A DNA stretch of 64,000 bases from Synchiropus splendidus (lineage: Eukaryota; Chordata; Actinopteri; Syngnathiformes; Callionymidae): contig NW_026527054.1 of NCBI RefSeq assembly GCF_027744825.2, forward strand, positions 2,356,001 through 2,420,000, given 5' to 3'. The stretch's first letter is position 1. The number at the start of each line of letters is the position of its first letter. Both the position numbers and the translations under genes were made by a program. The notes beneath the pieces are model-generated. The model saw only the letters and a list, made by a program, of their open reading frames with translations. It was not told where the DNA came from and searched no databases. Shown here piece by piece: positions 36,481 to 48,567 of the stretch.

Positions 36481-36859
36481 AGCTTAGATTTGATGTGCAA
36501 CTATTAGAAAGATCCTTTCTGCTTTAGTGGGAGGTGAAAATTTCATTTTCTCAAGCTTCCCTGCAAAGTTATGGCACAATGCGTAAAACACGTTTTCAGC
36601 CTGAGATAAGGTCGATTCTGGAACGCCAAACATAAAAATGTTGATAACTTTGGAAAAACACCTCAGACAGCTTAGATTTGATGTGCAACTTCTAGAAAGA
36701 CCCTTTCTGCTATAGTGGGAGGTGAAAATTTCATTTCCTGAAGCTTCCCTGCAAAGTTATGGGACAATGCAGAAAACGCGTTTTCAGCCTGAGATAAGGT
36801 CGATTCCGGAACGCCAAACGTAAAAATGTTGATAACTTTGGAAAAACACTTCAGACAGC
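36481..36859. repeat. two linker monomers
   Basis: Ordinary monomers include GATCCTTTCTGCTTTAG with TTTTCTCAAGC. They lead into the dimeric repeat. Nothing else is seen. Confidence 0.6.
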
Positions 36860-37235
36860 TAAGATTTGATGTGCAACTACTAGAAAGACGCATTCTGCTA
36901 TAGTGGGAGGTTAAAATTTCATGTTCTGAAGCTTCCCTGCAAAGTTATGGCACAATGCAGAAAACGCGTTTTCAGCCTGAGATAAGGTGGGTTCCAGAAA
37001 GCCAAACATAAAAATGTTGAATACTTTGGAAAAACACTTCAGACAGCTTAGATTTGATGTGCAACTACTAGAAAGACCCTTTCTGCTATAGTGGGAGTTG
37101 AAAATTTGATGTTCTGAAGCTTTCCTGCAAAGTTATGGCACAATGCGTAAAACGCGTTTTCAGCCTGAGATGAGGTTGTTTTCAGAACGCCAAACATAAA
37201 AATGTTGAGAACTTTGGAAAAACACTTCAGACAGC
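36860..37235. repeat. dimer HOR, copy 1 (376 bp)
   Basis: Two monomers, one with GACGCATTCTGC and TTCCAGAAAGCC plus TTGAATACTTTGG, the other with GGGAGTTGAAAATTTG and GATGAGGTTGTTTTCAG, repeat at +376 bp. Confidence 0.8.
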
Positions 37236-37610
37236 TAAGATTTGATGTGCAACTACTAGAAAGACGCATTCTGCAATAGTGGGAGGTTAAAATTTCATGT
37301 TCTGAAGCTTCCCTGCAAAGTTATGGCACAATGCAGAAAACGCGTTTTCAGCCTGAGATAAGGTGGGTTCCAGAAAGCCAAACATAAAAATGTTGAATAC
37401 TTTGGAAAAACACTTCAGACAGCTTAGATTTGATGTGCAACTACTAGAAAGACCCTTTCTGCTATAGTGGGAGTTGAAAATTTCATGTTCTGAAGCTTTC
37501 CTGCAAAGTTATGGCACAATGCGTAAAACGCGTTTTCAGCCTGAGATAAGGTTGATTCCGGAACGCCAAACATAAGAATGTTGATAACTTTGGAAAAACA
37601 CTTCAGACAG
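37236..37610. repeat. dimer HOR, copy 2 (376 bp)
   Basis: The same two types repeat in order. The second monomer diverges after its CGCG palindrome, where GATAAGGTTGATTCCGG follows. Relatives of this dimer occur singly near 23.7-23.95 kb. Confidence 0.75.
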
Positions 37611-39325
37611 CTTAGATTTGACGTGCAACTACTAGAAAGACCCTTTCTGCTGTAGTGGGAGGTGAAAATTTCATGTTCTGAAGCTTCCCTGCAAAGTTAT
37701 GTTACAATGCCGAAAACGCTTTTTCAGCCTGAGATAAGGTGGGTTCCGGAACGCCAAACGTAAAAATGTTGATAACTTTGGAACAACACTTAAGACAGCT
37801 TAGATTTAAAGTGCAACTACTAGAAATACCCTTTCTGCTATAGTGGGAGGTGAAAATTTCATTTTCTGAACCTTCCCTGCAAAGTTATGGCACAATGCGT
37901 GAAACGCGTTTTCAGCCTGAGATAAGGTCGATTCCGGAACGCCAAACATAAAAATGTTGATAACTTTGGAAAAACACTTCAGACAGCTTACATTTGATCT
38001 GCAACTACTAGAATGACCCTTTCTGCTATAGTGGGAGGTTAAATTTTCATGTTCAGAAGCTTCCATGCAAAGTTATGGCACAATGCAGACAACGCGTTTT
38101 CAGCCTGAGATAAGGTCGATTCTGAAACGCCAAACGTAAAAATGTTGATTACTTTGGAAAAACATTTCAGACAGCTTAGATTTGATGTGCAACTACTAGA
38201 AAGACCCTTTCTGCTGTAGTGGGAGGTGAAAATTTCATGTTCTGAAGCTTCCCTGCAAAGTTATGGCACAATGCCGAAAACGCGTTTTCAGCCTGAGATA
38301 AGGTGGTTTCCGAAACGCCAAACGTAAAAATGTTGATAACTTTGGAACAACACTTCAGACAGCTTAGATTTAATGTGCAACTACTAGAAATACCCTTTCT
38401 GCTGTAGTGGGAGGTGAAAATTTCATGTTCTGAAGATTCCCTGCAAAGTTATGGCACAATGCAGGAAACGCGTTTTCAGCCTGAGATAAGGTCGATTCAG
38501 GAACACCAAACATAAAAATGTTGAAAACTTTCGAAAAACACTTCAGACAGCTTAGATTTGATGTGCAACTACTAGAAAGACCCTTTCTGCTATAGTGGGA
38601 GGTGAACATTTCATGTTATGAAGCTTCCCTGCAAAGTTATCGCACAATACGTAAAACTCGTTTTCAGCCTGAGATAAGGTCGATTCCGGAACGCCAAACT
38701 TAAAAATGTTGATAACTTTGGAAAAACACTTCAGACAGCTTACATTTGATGTGCAACTACTAGAAAGACCCTTTCTGCTATAGTGGGAGGTGAACATTTC
38801 ATGTTCTGAAGCTTCCCTGCAAAGTTATGGCACAATGCGTAAAACGCGTTTTCAGCCTAAGATAAGGTCGATTCCGGAACGCCAAACATAAAAATGTTGA
38901 TAACTTTGGAAAAACACATCAGACAGCTTAGATTTGATGTGAAACTACTAGAAAGACCCTTTCTGCTATAGTGGGAGGTTAAATTTTCATGTTCGGAAGC
39001 TTCGATGCAAAGTTATGGCACAATGCAGACAACGCGTTTTCAGCCTGAGATAAGGTCGATTCTGAAACGCCAAACAAAAAAATGTTGATAACTTTGGAAA
39101 AACACTTCAGACAGCTTAGATTTGATGTGAAACTACTAGAAAGACCCTTTCTGCTATAGTGGGAGGTGACAATTTCATGTCCTGAAGCTTCCCTGCAAAG
39201 TTATGGCACAATGCAGAAAACGCGTTTGCAGCCTGAGATAAGGTCGATTCTGGAACACCAAACATAAAAATGTTGAAAACTTTCGAAAAACACTTCAGAC
39301 AGCTTAGATTTGATGTGCAACTACT
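37611..39325. repeat. composite block joining segments of 25.7-26.2 and 29.45-30.5 kb
   Basis: About 37720-38220 matches 25690-26190 (offset 12032), and about 38284-39325 matches 29450-30490 (offset 8834). The two parts are adjacent here but separated by about 3.2 kb in the left location, where the 1505 bp 8-mer pair lies between them. Confidence 0.8.
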
Positions 39326-39879
39326 AGAAAGACCCTTTCTGCTAAAGTGGGAGGTTAAAATTTCATGTTCTGAAGCTTCCCTGCAAAGTTATGGCACAAT
39401 GCAGAAAACGCGTTTTCAGCCTGAGATTAGGGAGGTTCCGGAACGCCAAACATAAAAATGCTGATAACTTTGGAAAAACACTTCAGACAGCTTAGATTTG
39501 ATGTGCAACTACGAGAAAGACCCTTTCTGCTATAGTGGGAGGTGAAAATTTCATGTTCTGAAGCTTCCCTGCAAAATTATTGCACAATGTGTAAAACGCA
39601 TTTTCAGCCTAAGATAAGGTCGATTCCGAAACCCCAAACGTAAAAATGTTGATAACTTTGGAAAAACATTTCAGACAGCTTAGATTTGATGTGCAACTAC
39701 TAGAAATAGCCTTTCTGCTATAGTAGGAGGTTAAAATTTCATGTTCGGAAGCTTCCATGCAAAGTTATGGCACAATGCAGACAACGCGTTTTCAGCCTGA
39801 CATAAGGTCGATTCTGGAACGCCAAACATAAAAATGTTGATGACTTTGGAAAAACACTTCAGACAGCTTAGATTTGAGG
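39326..39879. repeat. linker monomers
   Basis: Three monomers carry private changes, such as GAGATTAGGGAGGTTCC near 39423, AATTATTGCACAATGTG near 39575 and TAGTAGGAGG near 39721. I find no HOR copy. Confidence 0.6.
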
Positions 39880-42800
39880 TGCAACTACTAGAAAGACCCT
39901 TTCTGATATAGTGGATGGTGAAAATTAAAGGTCCTGAAGCTTCCCTGCAAAGTTATGGCACAATACGTAAAACGCGTTTTCAGCCTGAGATAAGGTCGAT
40001 TCCGGAACGCCAAACATAAAAATGTTCATAACTTTGGAAAAACACTTCAGACAGCTTAGATTTGATGTGCAACTACTAGAAAGACCTTTTCTGCTATAGT
40101 GTTAGGTGAACATTCGATGTTCTGAAGCTTCCCTGAGAAGTTATGGCACAATGCGTAAAACGCGTTTTCAGCCAGAGATAAGGTCGATTCCGGAACGCCA
40201 AACATAAAAATGTTGATAACTTAGAAAAAACACTTCAGACAGCTTAGATTTGATGTGCAACTACTAGAAAGACCCTTTCTGCTATAGTGGGAGGTGAACA
40301 TTTCGTGTTCGGAAGCTTCCATGCCAAGTTATGGCACAATGCAGAAAACGCGTTTTCAGCCTGAGATAAGGTCGATTCTGGAACGCCAAACATAAAAATG
40401 TTTATAACTTTCGAAAAACACTTGAGACAGCTTAGATTTGATGTGCAACTTCTAGAAAGACCCTTTCTGCTATAGTGGGAGGTGAAAATTTCATTTCCTG
40501 AAGCTTCCCTGCAAAGTTATGGCACAAAGCGTAAAAAGCATTTTCAGCCTGAGATAAGGTCGATTCCGGAACGACAAACATAAAAATGTTGATAACTTTC
40601 GAAAAACACTTCAGACAGCTTCGATTTGATGTGCAACTACTAGAAAGACCCTTTCTGCTATAGTGTTAGGTCAAAATTTCATGTTCTGAAGCTTCCCTGG
40701 AAAGTTATGGGACAATGCAGAAAACAATTTTTCATCCTGAGATAAGGTGGGTTCCGAAACGCAAAACGTAAAAATGTTGATCACTTTGGAATAAAACTTC
40801 AGACAGCTTAGATTTGATGTGCAACTACACGTAAGACCCTTTCTGCTATAGTGGTAGGTTAAAATTTCATGTTCGGAAGCTTCCATGCAAAGTTATGGCA
40901 CAATGCGTAAAACGCGTTTACAGCCTGAGATAAGGTCGATTCCGGAACGCCAAACATAGAAATGTTGAGGACTTTGGAAAAACCCTTCAGACAGCTTAGA
41001 TTTGATGTGCAACTACTAGAAAGACCCTTTCCGCTAAAGTGAGAGGTGAACATTTCATGTTCTGAAGCTTCCCTGAGAAGTTATGGCACAATACAGAAAA
41101 CGCGTTTTCAGCCTGTGATAAGATCGATTCCGAAACGCCAAACATAAAAATGTTGATAACTTTGGAAAAACACTTCAGACAGCTTAGATTTTATGTGCAA
41201 CTACTAGAAAAACCCTTTCTGCTATAGTGGGAGGTTAAAATTTCATTTTCTGAAGCTTCCCTGCAAAGATATGGCACAATGCAGATAACGCGTTTTCAGA
41301 CTGAGATAAGGTGGGTTCCGGAACGCCAAACTTAAAAATATTCATAACTTTGGAAAAACACTTCAGACAGCTTCGATTTGATGTGCAACTACTAGAAAGA
41401 CCCTTTCTGCTATAGTTGGAGGTGAAAATTTCATTTCCTGAAGCTTCCCTGCAAAGTTATGGCACCAAGCGTAAAAAGCATTTTCAGCCTGAGATAAGGT
41501 CGATTCTGGAACGCCAAACATAAAAATGTTGATAACTTTGGAAAAACACTTCAGACAGCTTAGATTTGATGTGCAACTACTAGAAGGACCCTTTCTGCTA
41601 TAGTGGGAGGTTAAAATTTCATTTTCTGAAGCTTCCCTGCAAAGATATGGCACAATGCAGATAACGCGTTTTCAGCCTGAGATAAGGTGGGTTCCGGAAC
41701 GCCAAACATAAAAATGTTGATAACTTTTGGAAAAACACTTCAGACAGCTTCGATTTGATGTGCAACTACGAGAAAGACCCTTTCTGCGATAGTGGGTGGT
41801 GAACATTTCATGTTCTGAAGCTTCCCTGAGAAGTTATGGCACAATGCAGAAAACGCGTTTTCAGCCTGAGATAAGGTCGATTCCGGAACGCCAAACATAA
41901 CAATGTTTATAACTTTGGAAAAACACATCAGACAGCTTAGATTTGATGTGCAACTACTAGAAAGACCCTTTCTGCTATAGTGTTAGGTAAAAATTTCATG
42001 TTCTGAAGCTTCCCTGAGAAGATATGGGACAATGCAGAAAAAAATTTTTTCATCCTGAGATATGGTCGATTCTGTAACGCCAAACATAAAAATGTTGATA
42101 ACTTTGGAAAAACACTTCAGACAGCTTAGATTTGATGTGCAACTTCTAGAAAGACCCTTTCTGCTATAGTGGGAGGTGAAAATTTCATTTCCTGAAGCTT
42201 CCCTGCAAAGTTATGGCACCAAGCGTAAAAAGCATTTTCAGCCTGAGATAAGGTCGATTCCGGAACGCCAAACATAAAAATGTTGATAACTTTCGAAAAA
42301 CACTTCAGACAGCTTAGATTTGATGTGCAGCTACTAGAAAGACCCTTTCTGCTATAGTGGGACGTGAAAATTTCATGTTCTGAAGCTTCCCAGCAAAGTT
42401 ATGGCACAATGCCGAAAACGCGTTTTCAGCCTGAGATAAGGTGGGTTCCGGAACGCCAAACATAAAAATGTTGATAACTTTGGAAAAACCCTTCAGACAG
42501 CTTAGATTTGATGTGCAACAACTAGAAAGACCCTTTCTGCTATAGTGGGAGGTCGAAATTTCATGTTGTGAAGCTTCCCTGAGAAGTTATGGGACAATGC
42601 AGAAAATGATTTTTCAGCCTGAGACAAGGTGGGTTCCGAAACGCCAAACATAAAAATGTTGATAACTTTCGAAAAACACTTCGGACAGCTTAGATCTGAT
42701 GTGCAACTACTAGAAAGAGCCATTCTGCTATCGTGGGATGTGAACATTTCATGTTCTGAAGCTTCCCTGAGAAGTTATGGCACAAAGCAGAAAATGCATT

Positions 42801-43250
42801 TTCAGCCTGAGATAAGGTGGATTCCGGAAGGCCAAACATAAAAATGTTGATAACTTTGGAAAAACACTTCAAACAGCTTTGATTTGATGTGCAACTACTA
42901 GAAGGACCCTTTCTGCTATAGTGGGAGGTTAGAATTTCATGTTCTGAAGCTTCCCTGCAAAGATATGGCACAATGCAGAAAACGCGTTTTCAGCCTGAGA
43001 TAAGGTGGGTTCCGGAACGCCAAACGTAAAAATGTTGATAACTTTTAAAAAACACTTCAGACAGCTTAGATTTGATGTGCAACTACTAGAAAGACCCTTT
43101 CTTCTATAGTGGGAGGTGAACATTTCATGTTCTGAAGCTTCCCTGAGAAGTTATGGCACAATGCAGAAAACGCGTTTTCAGCCTGAGATAAGGTGGGTTC
43201 CGGAACGCCAAGCGTAAAAATTTTGATAACTTTGGAACAACACTTCAGTC
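39880..43250. repeat. 3.2 kb duplicated block, right copy with one extra monomer
   Basis: This is the right copy of 33300-36480. One extra monomer lies at about 40820-41007, opening with CTACACGTAAGACC and containing GCTTCCATGCAAAG and CGCGTTTACAGCC. Single-base insertions are at TAACTTTTGG near 41725 and in the A run of GCAGAAAAAAATTTT near 42040. From about 42640 the sequence is also the start of the block repeated at 54.85 kb. Confidence 0.85.
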
Positions 43251-45749
43251 AGCTTAGATTTGATGTGCAACTACTAGAAAGATCCTTTCTGCTTTAGTGG
43301 GAGGTGAAAATTTCATTTTCTCAAGCTTCCCTGCAAAGTTATGGCACAATGCGTAAAACGCGTTTTCAGCCTGAGATAAGGTCGATTCTGGAACGCCAAA
43401 CATAAAAATGTTGATAACTTTGGAAAAACACCTCAGACAGCTTAGATTTGATGTGCAACTACTAGAAAGACCCTTTCTGCTATAGTGGTAGGTTAAAATT
43501 TCATGTTCGGAAGCTTCCATGCAAAGTTATGGCACAATGCAGATAATGCGTTTTCAGCCTGAGATTAGGTCGATTCTGGAACGCCAAACATAAAAATGTT
43601 GATAACTTTCGAAAAACACTTCAGACAGCTTAGATTTGATGTGCAACTACTAGAAAGACCCTTTCTTCTATAGTGGGAGGTGAACATTTCATGTTCTGAA
43701 GCTTCCCTGCAAAGTTATGGCACAATGCAGAAAACGCGTTTTCAGCCTGAGATAAGGTGGGTTCCGGAACGCCAAGCGTAAAAATGTTGATAACTTTGGA
43801 ACAACACTTCAGTCAGCTTAGATTTGATGTGCAACTACTAGAAAGATCCTTTCTGCTTTAGTGGGAGGTGAAAATTTCATTTTCTCAAGCTTCCCTGCAA
43901 AGTTATGGCACAATGCGTAAAACGCGTTTTCAGCCTGAGATAAGGTCGATTCTGGAACGCCAAACATAAAAATGTTGATAACTTTGGAAAAACACCTCAG
44001 ACAGCTTAGATTTGATGTGCAACTACTAGAAAGACCCTTTCTGCTATAGTGGGAGGTCAAAATTTCATGTTCTGAAGCTTCCCTGGAAAGTTATGGGACA
44101 ATGCAGAAAACGCGTTTTCAGCCTGAGATAAGGTGGGTTCCGAAACGCCAAACGTAAAAATGTTGATCTCTTTGGAACAACACTTCAGACAGCTTAGAAT
44201 TGATGTGCAAGTACTAGAAAGACCCTTTCTGTTACAGTGGGAGGTAAAAATTTCATGTTCTGAAGCTTCCCTGCAAAGTTATGGCACAATGCGTAAAACG
44301 TGTTTTCAGCCTGAGATAAGGTCGATTCTGGAACGCCAAACATAAAAATGTTGATAACTTTGGAATAACACTTCAGACAGCTTAGATTTGATGTGCAACT
44401 ACTAGAAAGACCCTTTCTGCTATAGTGGGAGGTCGAAATTTCATGTTCTGAAGCTTCCCTGGAAAGATATGGCACAATGCAGAAAACGCGTTTTCAGCCT
44501 GAGATAAGGTGGGTTCCGGAACGCCAAATGTAAAAATGTTGATAACTTTCGAAAAACACTTCGGACAGCTTAGATCTGATGTGCAACTACTAGAAAGACC
44601 CTTTCTGCTATCGTGGGAGGTGAACATTTCATGTTCTGAAGCTTCCCTGAGAAGTTATGGCACAATGCAGAAAATGCGTTTTCAGCCTGAGATAAGGTTG
44701 ATTCCGGAACGCCAAACATAAAAATGTTGATAACTTTGGAAAAACACTTCAAACAGCTTAGATTTGATGTGCAACTACTAGAAGGACCTTTTCTGCTATA
44801 GTGGGAGGTTAAATTTTCATGTTCTGAAGCTTCCCTGCAAAGATATGGCACAATGCAGAAAACGCGTTTTCAGCCTGAGATAAGGTGGGTTCCGGAACGC
44901 CAAATGTAAAAATGTTGATAACTTTTAAAAAACACTTCAAACAGCTTAGATTTGATGTGCAACTACTAGAAAGACCCTTTCTGCTATAGTTGGAGGTGAA
45001 CATTTCATGTTCTGAAGCTTCCCTCAAAGTTATGGGACAATGCAGAAAACGTGTTTTCAGCCTGAGATAAGGTCGATTCCGGAACGCCAAACATAAAAAT
45101 GTTGATAACTTTTAAAAAACACTTCAGACAGCTTAAATTTGATGTGCAACTACTAGAAAGACCCTTTCTGCTATAGTGGGAGGTGAACATTTCATGTTCT
45201 GAAGCTTCCCTGCAAAGTTATGGCACAATGCGTAAAATGCGTTTTCAGCCTGAGATAAGGTTGATTCCGGAACGCCATACATAACAACGTTGATAACTTT
45301 GGAAAAACACATCAGACAGCTTAGATTTGATGTGCAACTACTAGAAAGACCCTTCCTGCTATAGTGGTAGGTTAAAATTTCATGTTCAGAAGCTTCCATG
45401 CAAAGTTATGGCACAATGCAGACAACGCGTTTTCAGCCTGAGATAAGGTCGATTCTGGAACGCCAAACATAAAAATGTTGATAACTTTGGAAAAACACCT
45501 CAAACAGCTTAGATTTGATGTGCAACTACTAGAAAGACCCTTTCTGCTATCGTGGGAGGTGAACAGTTCATGTTCTGAAGCTTCCCTGAGAAGTTATGGC
45601 ACAATGCAGAAAATGCGTTTTCAGCCTGAGATAAGGTTGATTCCGGAACGCCAAACATAAAAATGTTGATAGCTTTGGAAAAACACTTCAAACAGCTTAG
45701 ATTTGATGTGCAACTACTGGAAGAACCCTTTCTGCTATAGTGGGAGGTT
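43251..45749. repeat. block later repeated at 55.4-58.3 kb
   Basis: About 13 monomers include the GATCCTTTCTGCTTTAG/TTTTCTCAAGC type twice (43290, 43854) and the anchor-like CGTAAAAATGTTGATCTC monomer near 44154. A 187 bp CCCTCAAAG monomer lies near 45022, and a GTGAACAGTTCATG monomer near 45560. Order is kept at 55.4-58.3 kb except for whole-monomer gains and losses. Confidence 0.75.
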
Positions 45750-48567
45750 AAAATTTCATGTTCTGAAGCTTCCCTGCAAAGATATGGCACAATGCAGAAA
45801 ACGCGTTTTCAGCCTGAGATAAGGTGGGTTCCGGAACGCCAAATGTAAAAATGTTGATAACTTTTAAAAAACACTTCAGACAGCTTAGATTTGATGTGCA
45901 ACTCCTAGAAAGACCCTTTCTTCTATAGTGGGAGGTGAACATTTCATGTTCTGAAGCTTCCCTGAGAAGTTATGGCACAATGCAGAAAACGCGTTTTCAG
46001 CCTGAGATAAGGTGGGTTCCGGAACACCAAGCGTAAAAATGTTGATAACTTTGGAACAACACTTCAGTCAGCTTAGATTTGATGTGCAACTACTAGAAAG
46101 ATCCTTTCTGCTTTAGTGGGAGGTGAAAATTTCATTTTCTCAAGCTTCACTGCAAAGTTATGGCACAATGCGTAAAACGCGTTTTCAGCCTGAGATAAGG
46201 TCGGTTCTAGAACGCCAAACATAAAAATGTTGATAACTTTGGAAAAACACCTCAGACAGCTTAGATTTGATGTGCAACTACTAGAAAGACCCTTTCTGCT
46301 ATAGTGGGAGGTCAAAATTTCATGTTCTGAAGCTTTCCTGGAAAGTTATGGGACAATGCAGAAAACGCTTTTTCAGCCTGAGGTAAGGTGGGTTCCGAAA
46401 CGCCAAACGAAAAAATGTTGATCACTTTGGAACAACACTTCAGACAGCTTAGAATTGATGTGCAAGTACTAGAAAGACCCTTTCTGTTACAGTGGGAGGT
46501 GAAAATTTCATGTTCTGAAGCTTCCCTGCAAAGTTATGGCACAATGCGTAAAACGTGTTTTCAGCCTGAGATAAGGTCGATTCTGGAACGCCAAACATAA
46601 AAATGTTGATAACTTTGGAAAAACACTTCAGACAGCTTAGATTTGATGTGCAACTACTAGAAAGACCCTTTCTGCTATAGTGGGAGGTCGAAATTTCATG
46701 TTCTGAAGCTTCCCTGGAAAGTCATGGGACAATGCAGAAAACGATTTTTCATCCAGAGATAAGGTCGATTCCGGAACACCAAACATAAAAATGTTGATAG
46801 CTTTCGAAAAACACTTCGGACAGCTTAGATCTGATGTGCAACTACTAGAAAGACCCTTTCTGCTATCGTGGAAGGTGAACATTTCATGTTCTGAAGCTTC
46901 CCTGAGAAGTTATGGCACAATGCAGAAAATGCGTTTTCAGCCTGAGATAAGGTTGTTTCCGGATCGCCAAACATAAAAATGTTGATAACTTTGGAAAAAC
47001 ACTTCAAACAGCTTAGATTTGATGTGCAACTACTAGAAAGACCCTTTCTGCTATAGTTGGAGGTGAACATTTCATGTTCTGAAGCTTCCCTCAAAGTTAT
47101 GGGACAATGCAGAAAACGTGTTTTCAGCCTGAGATAAGGTCGATTCCGGAACGCCAAACATAAAAATGTTGATAACTTTCGAAAAACACTTCGGACAGCT
47201 TAGATCTGATGTGCAACTACTGGAAAGACCCTTTCTGCTATAGTGGGAGGTGAACATTTCATGTTCTGAAGCTTCCCTGCAAAGTTATGGCACAATGCAG
47301 ACAACCCGTTTTCAGCCTGAGATAAGATCGATTCTGGAACGCCAAACATAAAAATGTTGATAACTTTCGAAAAACTCTTCAGACAGCTTAGATTTGATGT
47401 GCAACTACTAGAAAGACCCTTTCTGCTATAGTGGGAGGTCAAAATTTCATGTTCTGAAGCTTCCCTGGAAAGTTATGGGACAATGCAGAAAACGCGTTTT
47501 CAGCCTGAGGTAAGGTGGGTTCCGAAACGCCAAACGAAAAAATGTTGATCACTTTGGAACAACACTTCAGACTGCTTAGAATTGATGTGCAAGTACTAGA
47601 AAGACCCTTTCTGTTACAGTGGGAGGTGAAAATTTCATGTTCTGAAGCTTCCCTGCAAAGTTATGGCACAATGCGTAAAACGTGTTTTCAGCCTGAGATA
47701 AGGTCGATTCTGGAACGCCAAACATAAAAATGTTGATAACTTTGGAAAAACACTTCAGACAGCTTAGATTTGATGAGCAACTACTAGAAAGACCCTTTCT
47801 GCTATAGTGGGAGGTCGAAATTTCATGTTCTGAAGCTTCCCTGGAAAGTCATGGGACAATGCAGAAAACGATTTTTCATCCTGAGATAAGGTCGATTCCG
47901 GAACACCAAACATAAAAATGTTGATAACCTTCGAAAAACACTTCGGACAGCTTAGATCTGATGTGCAACTACTAGAAAGACCCTTTCTGCTATCGTGGGA
48001 GGTGAACATTTCATGTTCTGAAGCTTCCCTGAGAAGTTATGGCACAATGCAGAAAATGCGTTTTCAGCCTGAGATAAGGTTGATTCCGGATCGCCAAACA
48101 TAAAAATGTTGATAACTTTGGAAAAACACTTCAAACAGCTTAGATTTGATGTGCAACTACTAGAAAGACCCTTTCTGCTATAGTTGGAGGTGAACATTTC
48201 ATGTTCTGAAGCTTCCCTCAAAGTTATGGGACAATGCAGAAAACGTGTTTTCAGCCTGAGATAAGGTCGATTCCGGAACGCCAAACATAAAAATGTTGAT
48301 AACTTTCGAAAAACACTTCGGACAGCTTAGATCTGATGTGCAACTACTGGAAAGACCCTTTCTGCTATAGTGGGAGGTGAACATTTCATGTTCTGAAGCT
48401 TCCCTGCAAAGTTATGGCACAATGCAGACAACCCGTTTTCAGTCTGAGATAAGATCGATTCTGGAACGCCAAACATAAAAATGTTGATAACTTTCGAAAA
48501 ACTCTTCAGACAGCTTAGATTTGATGTGCAACTACTAGAAAGACCCTTTCTGCTATAGTGGGAGGTC
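45750..48567. repeat. 15-mer HOR, copy 1 (2818 bp)
   Basis: Fifteen monomers (2820 minus 2 because of two 187 bp monomers) are made of alternating modules. The CGAAAAAATG anchor monomer occurs at 46388 and 47515 (1127 bp apart, 6 monomers) and then at 49206 (1691 bp, 9 monomers). The 9-mer equals the 6-mer plus three extra monomers (564 bp). Confidence 0.85.

Noticed and set aside
45475..45660. Plus-strand open frames of about 60 to 70 codons with LEKHFRQLRFDVQLLERPFLL
   Set aside because: These are the same repeat read on the other strand. They recur wherever monomer classes happen to lack stops, and no codon-level constraint is apparent.
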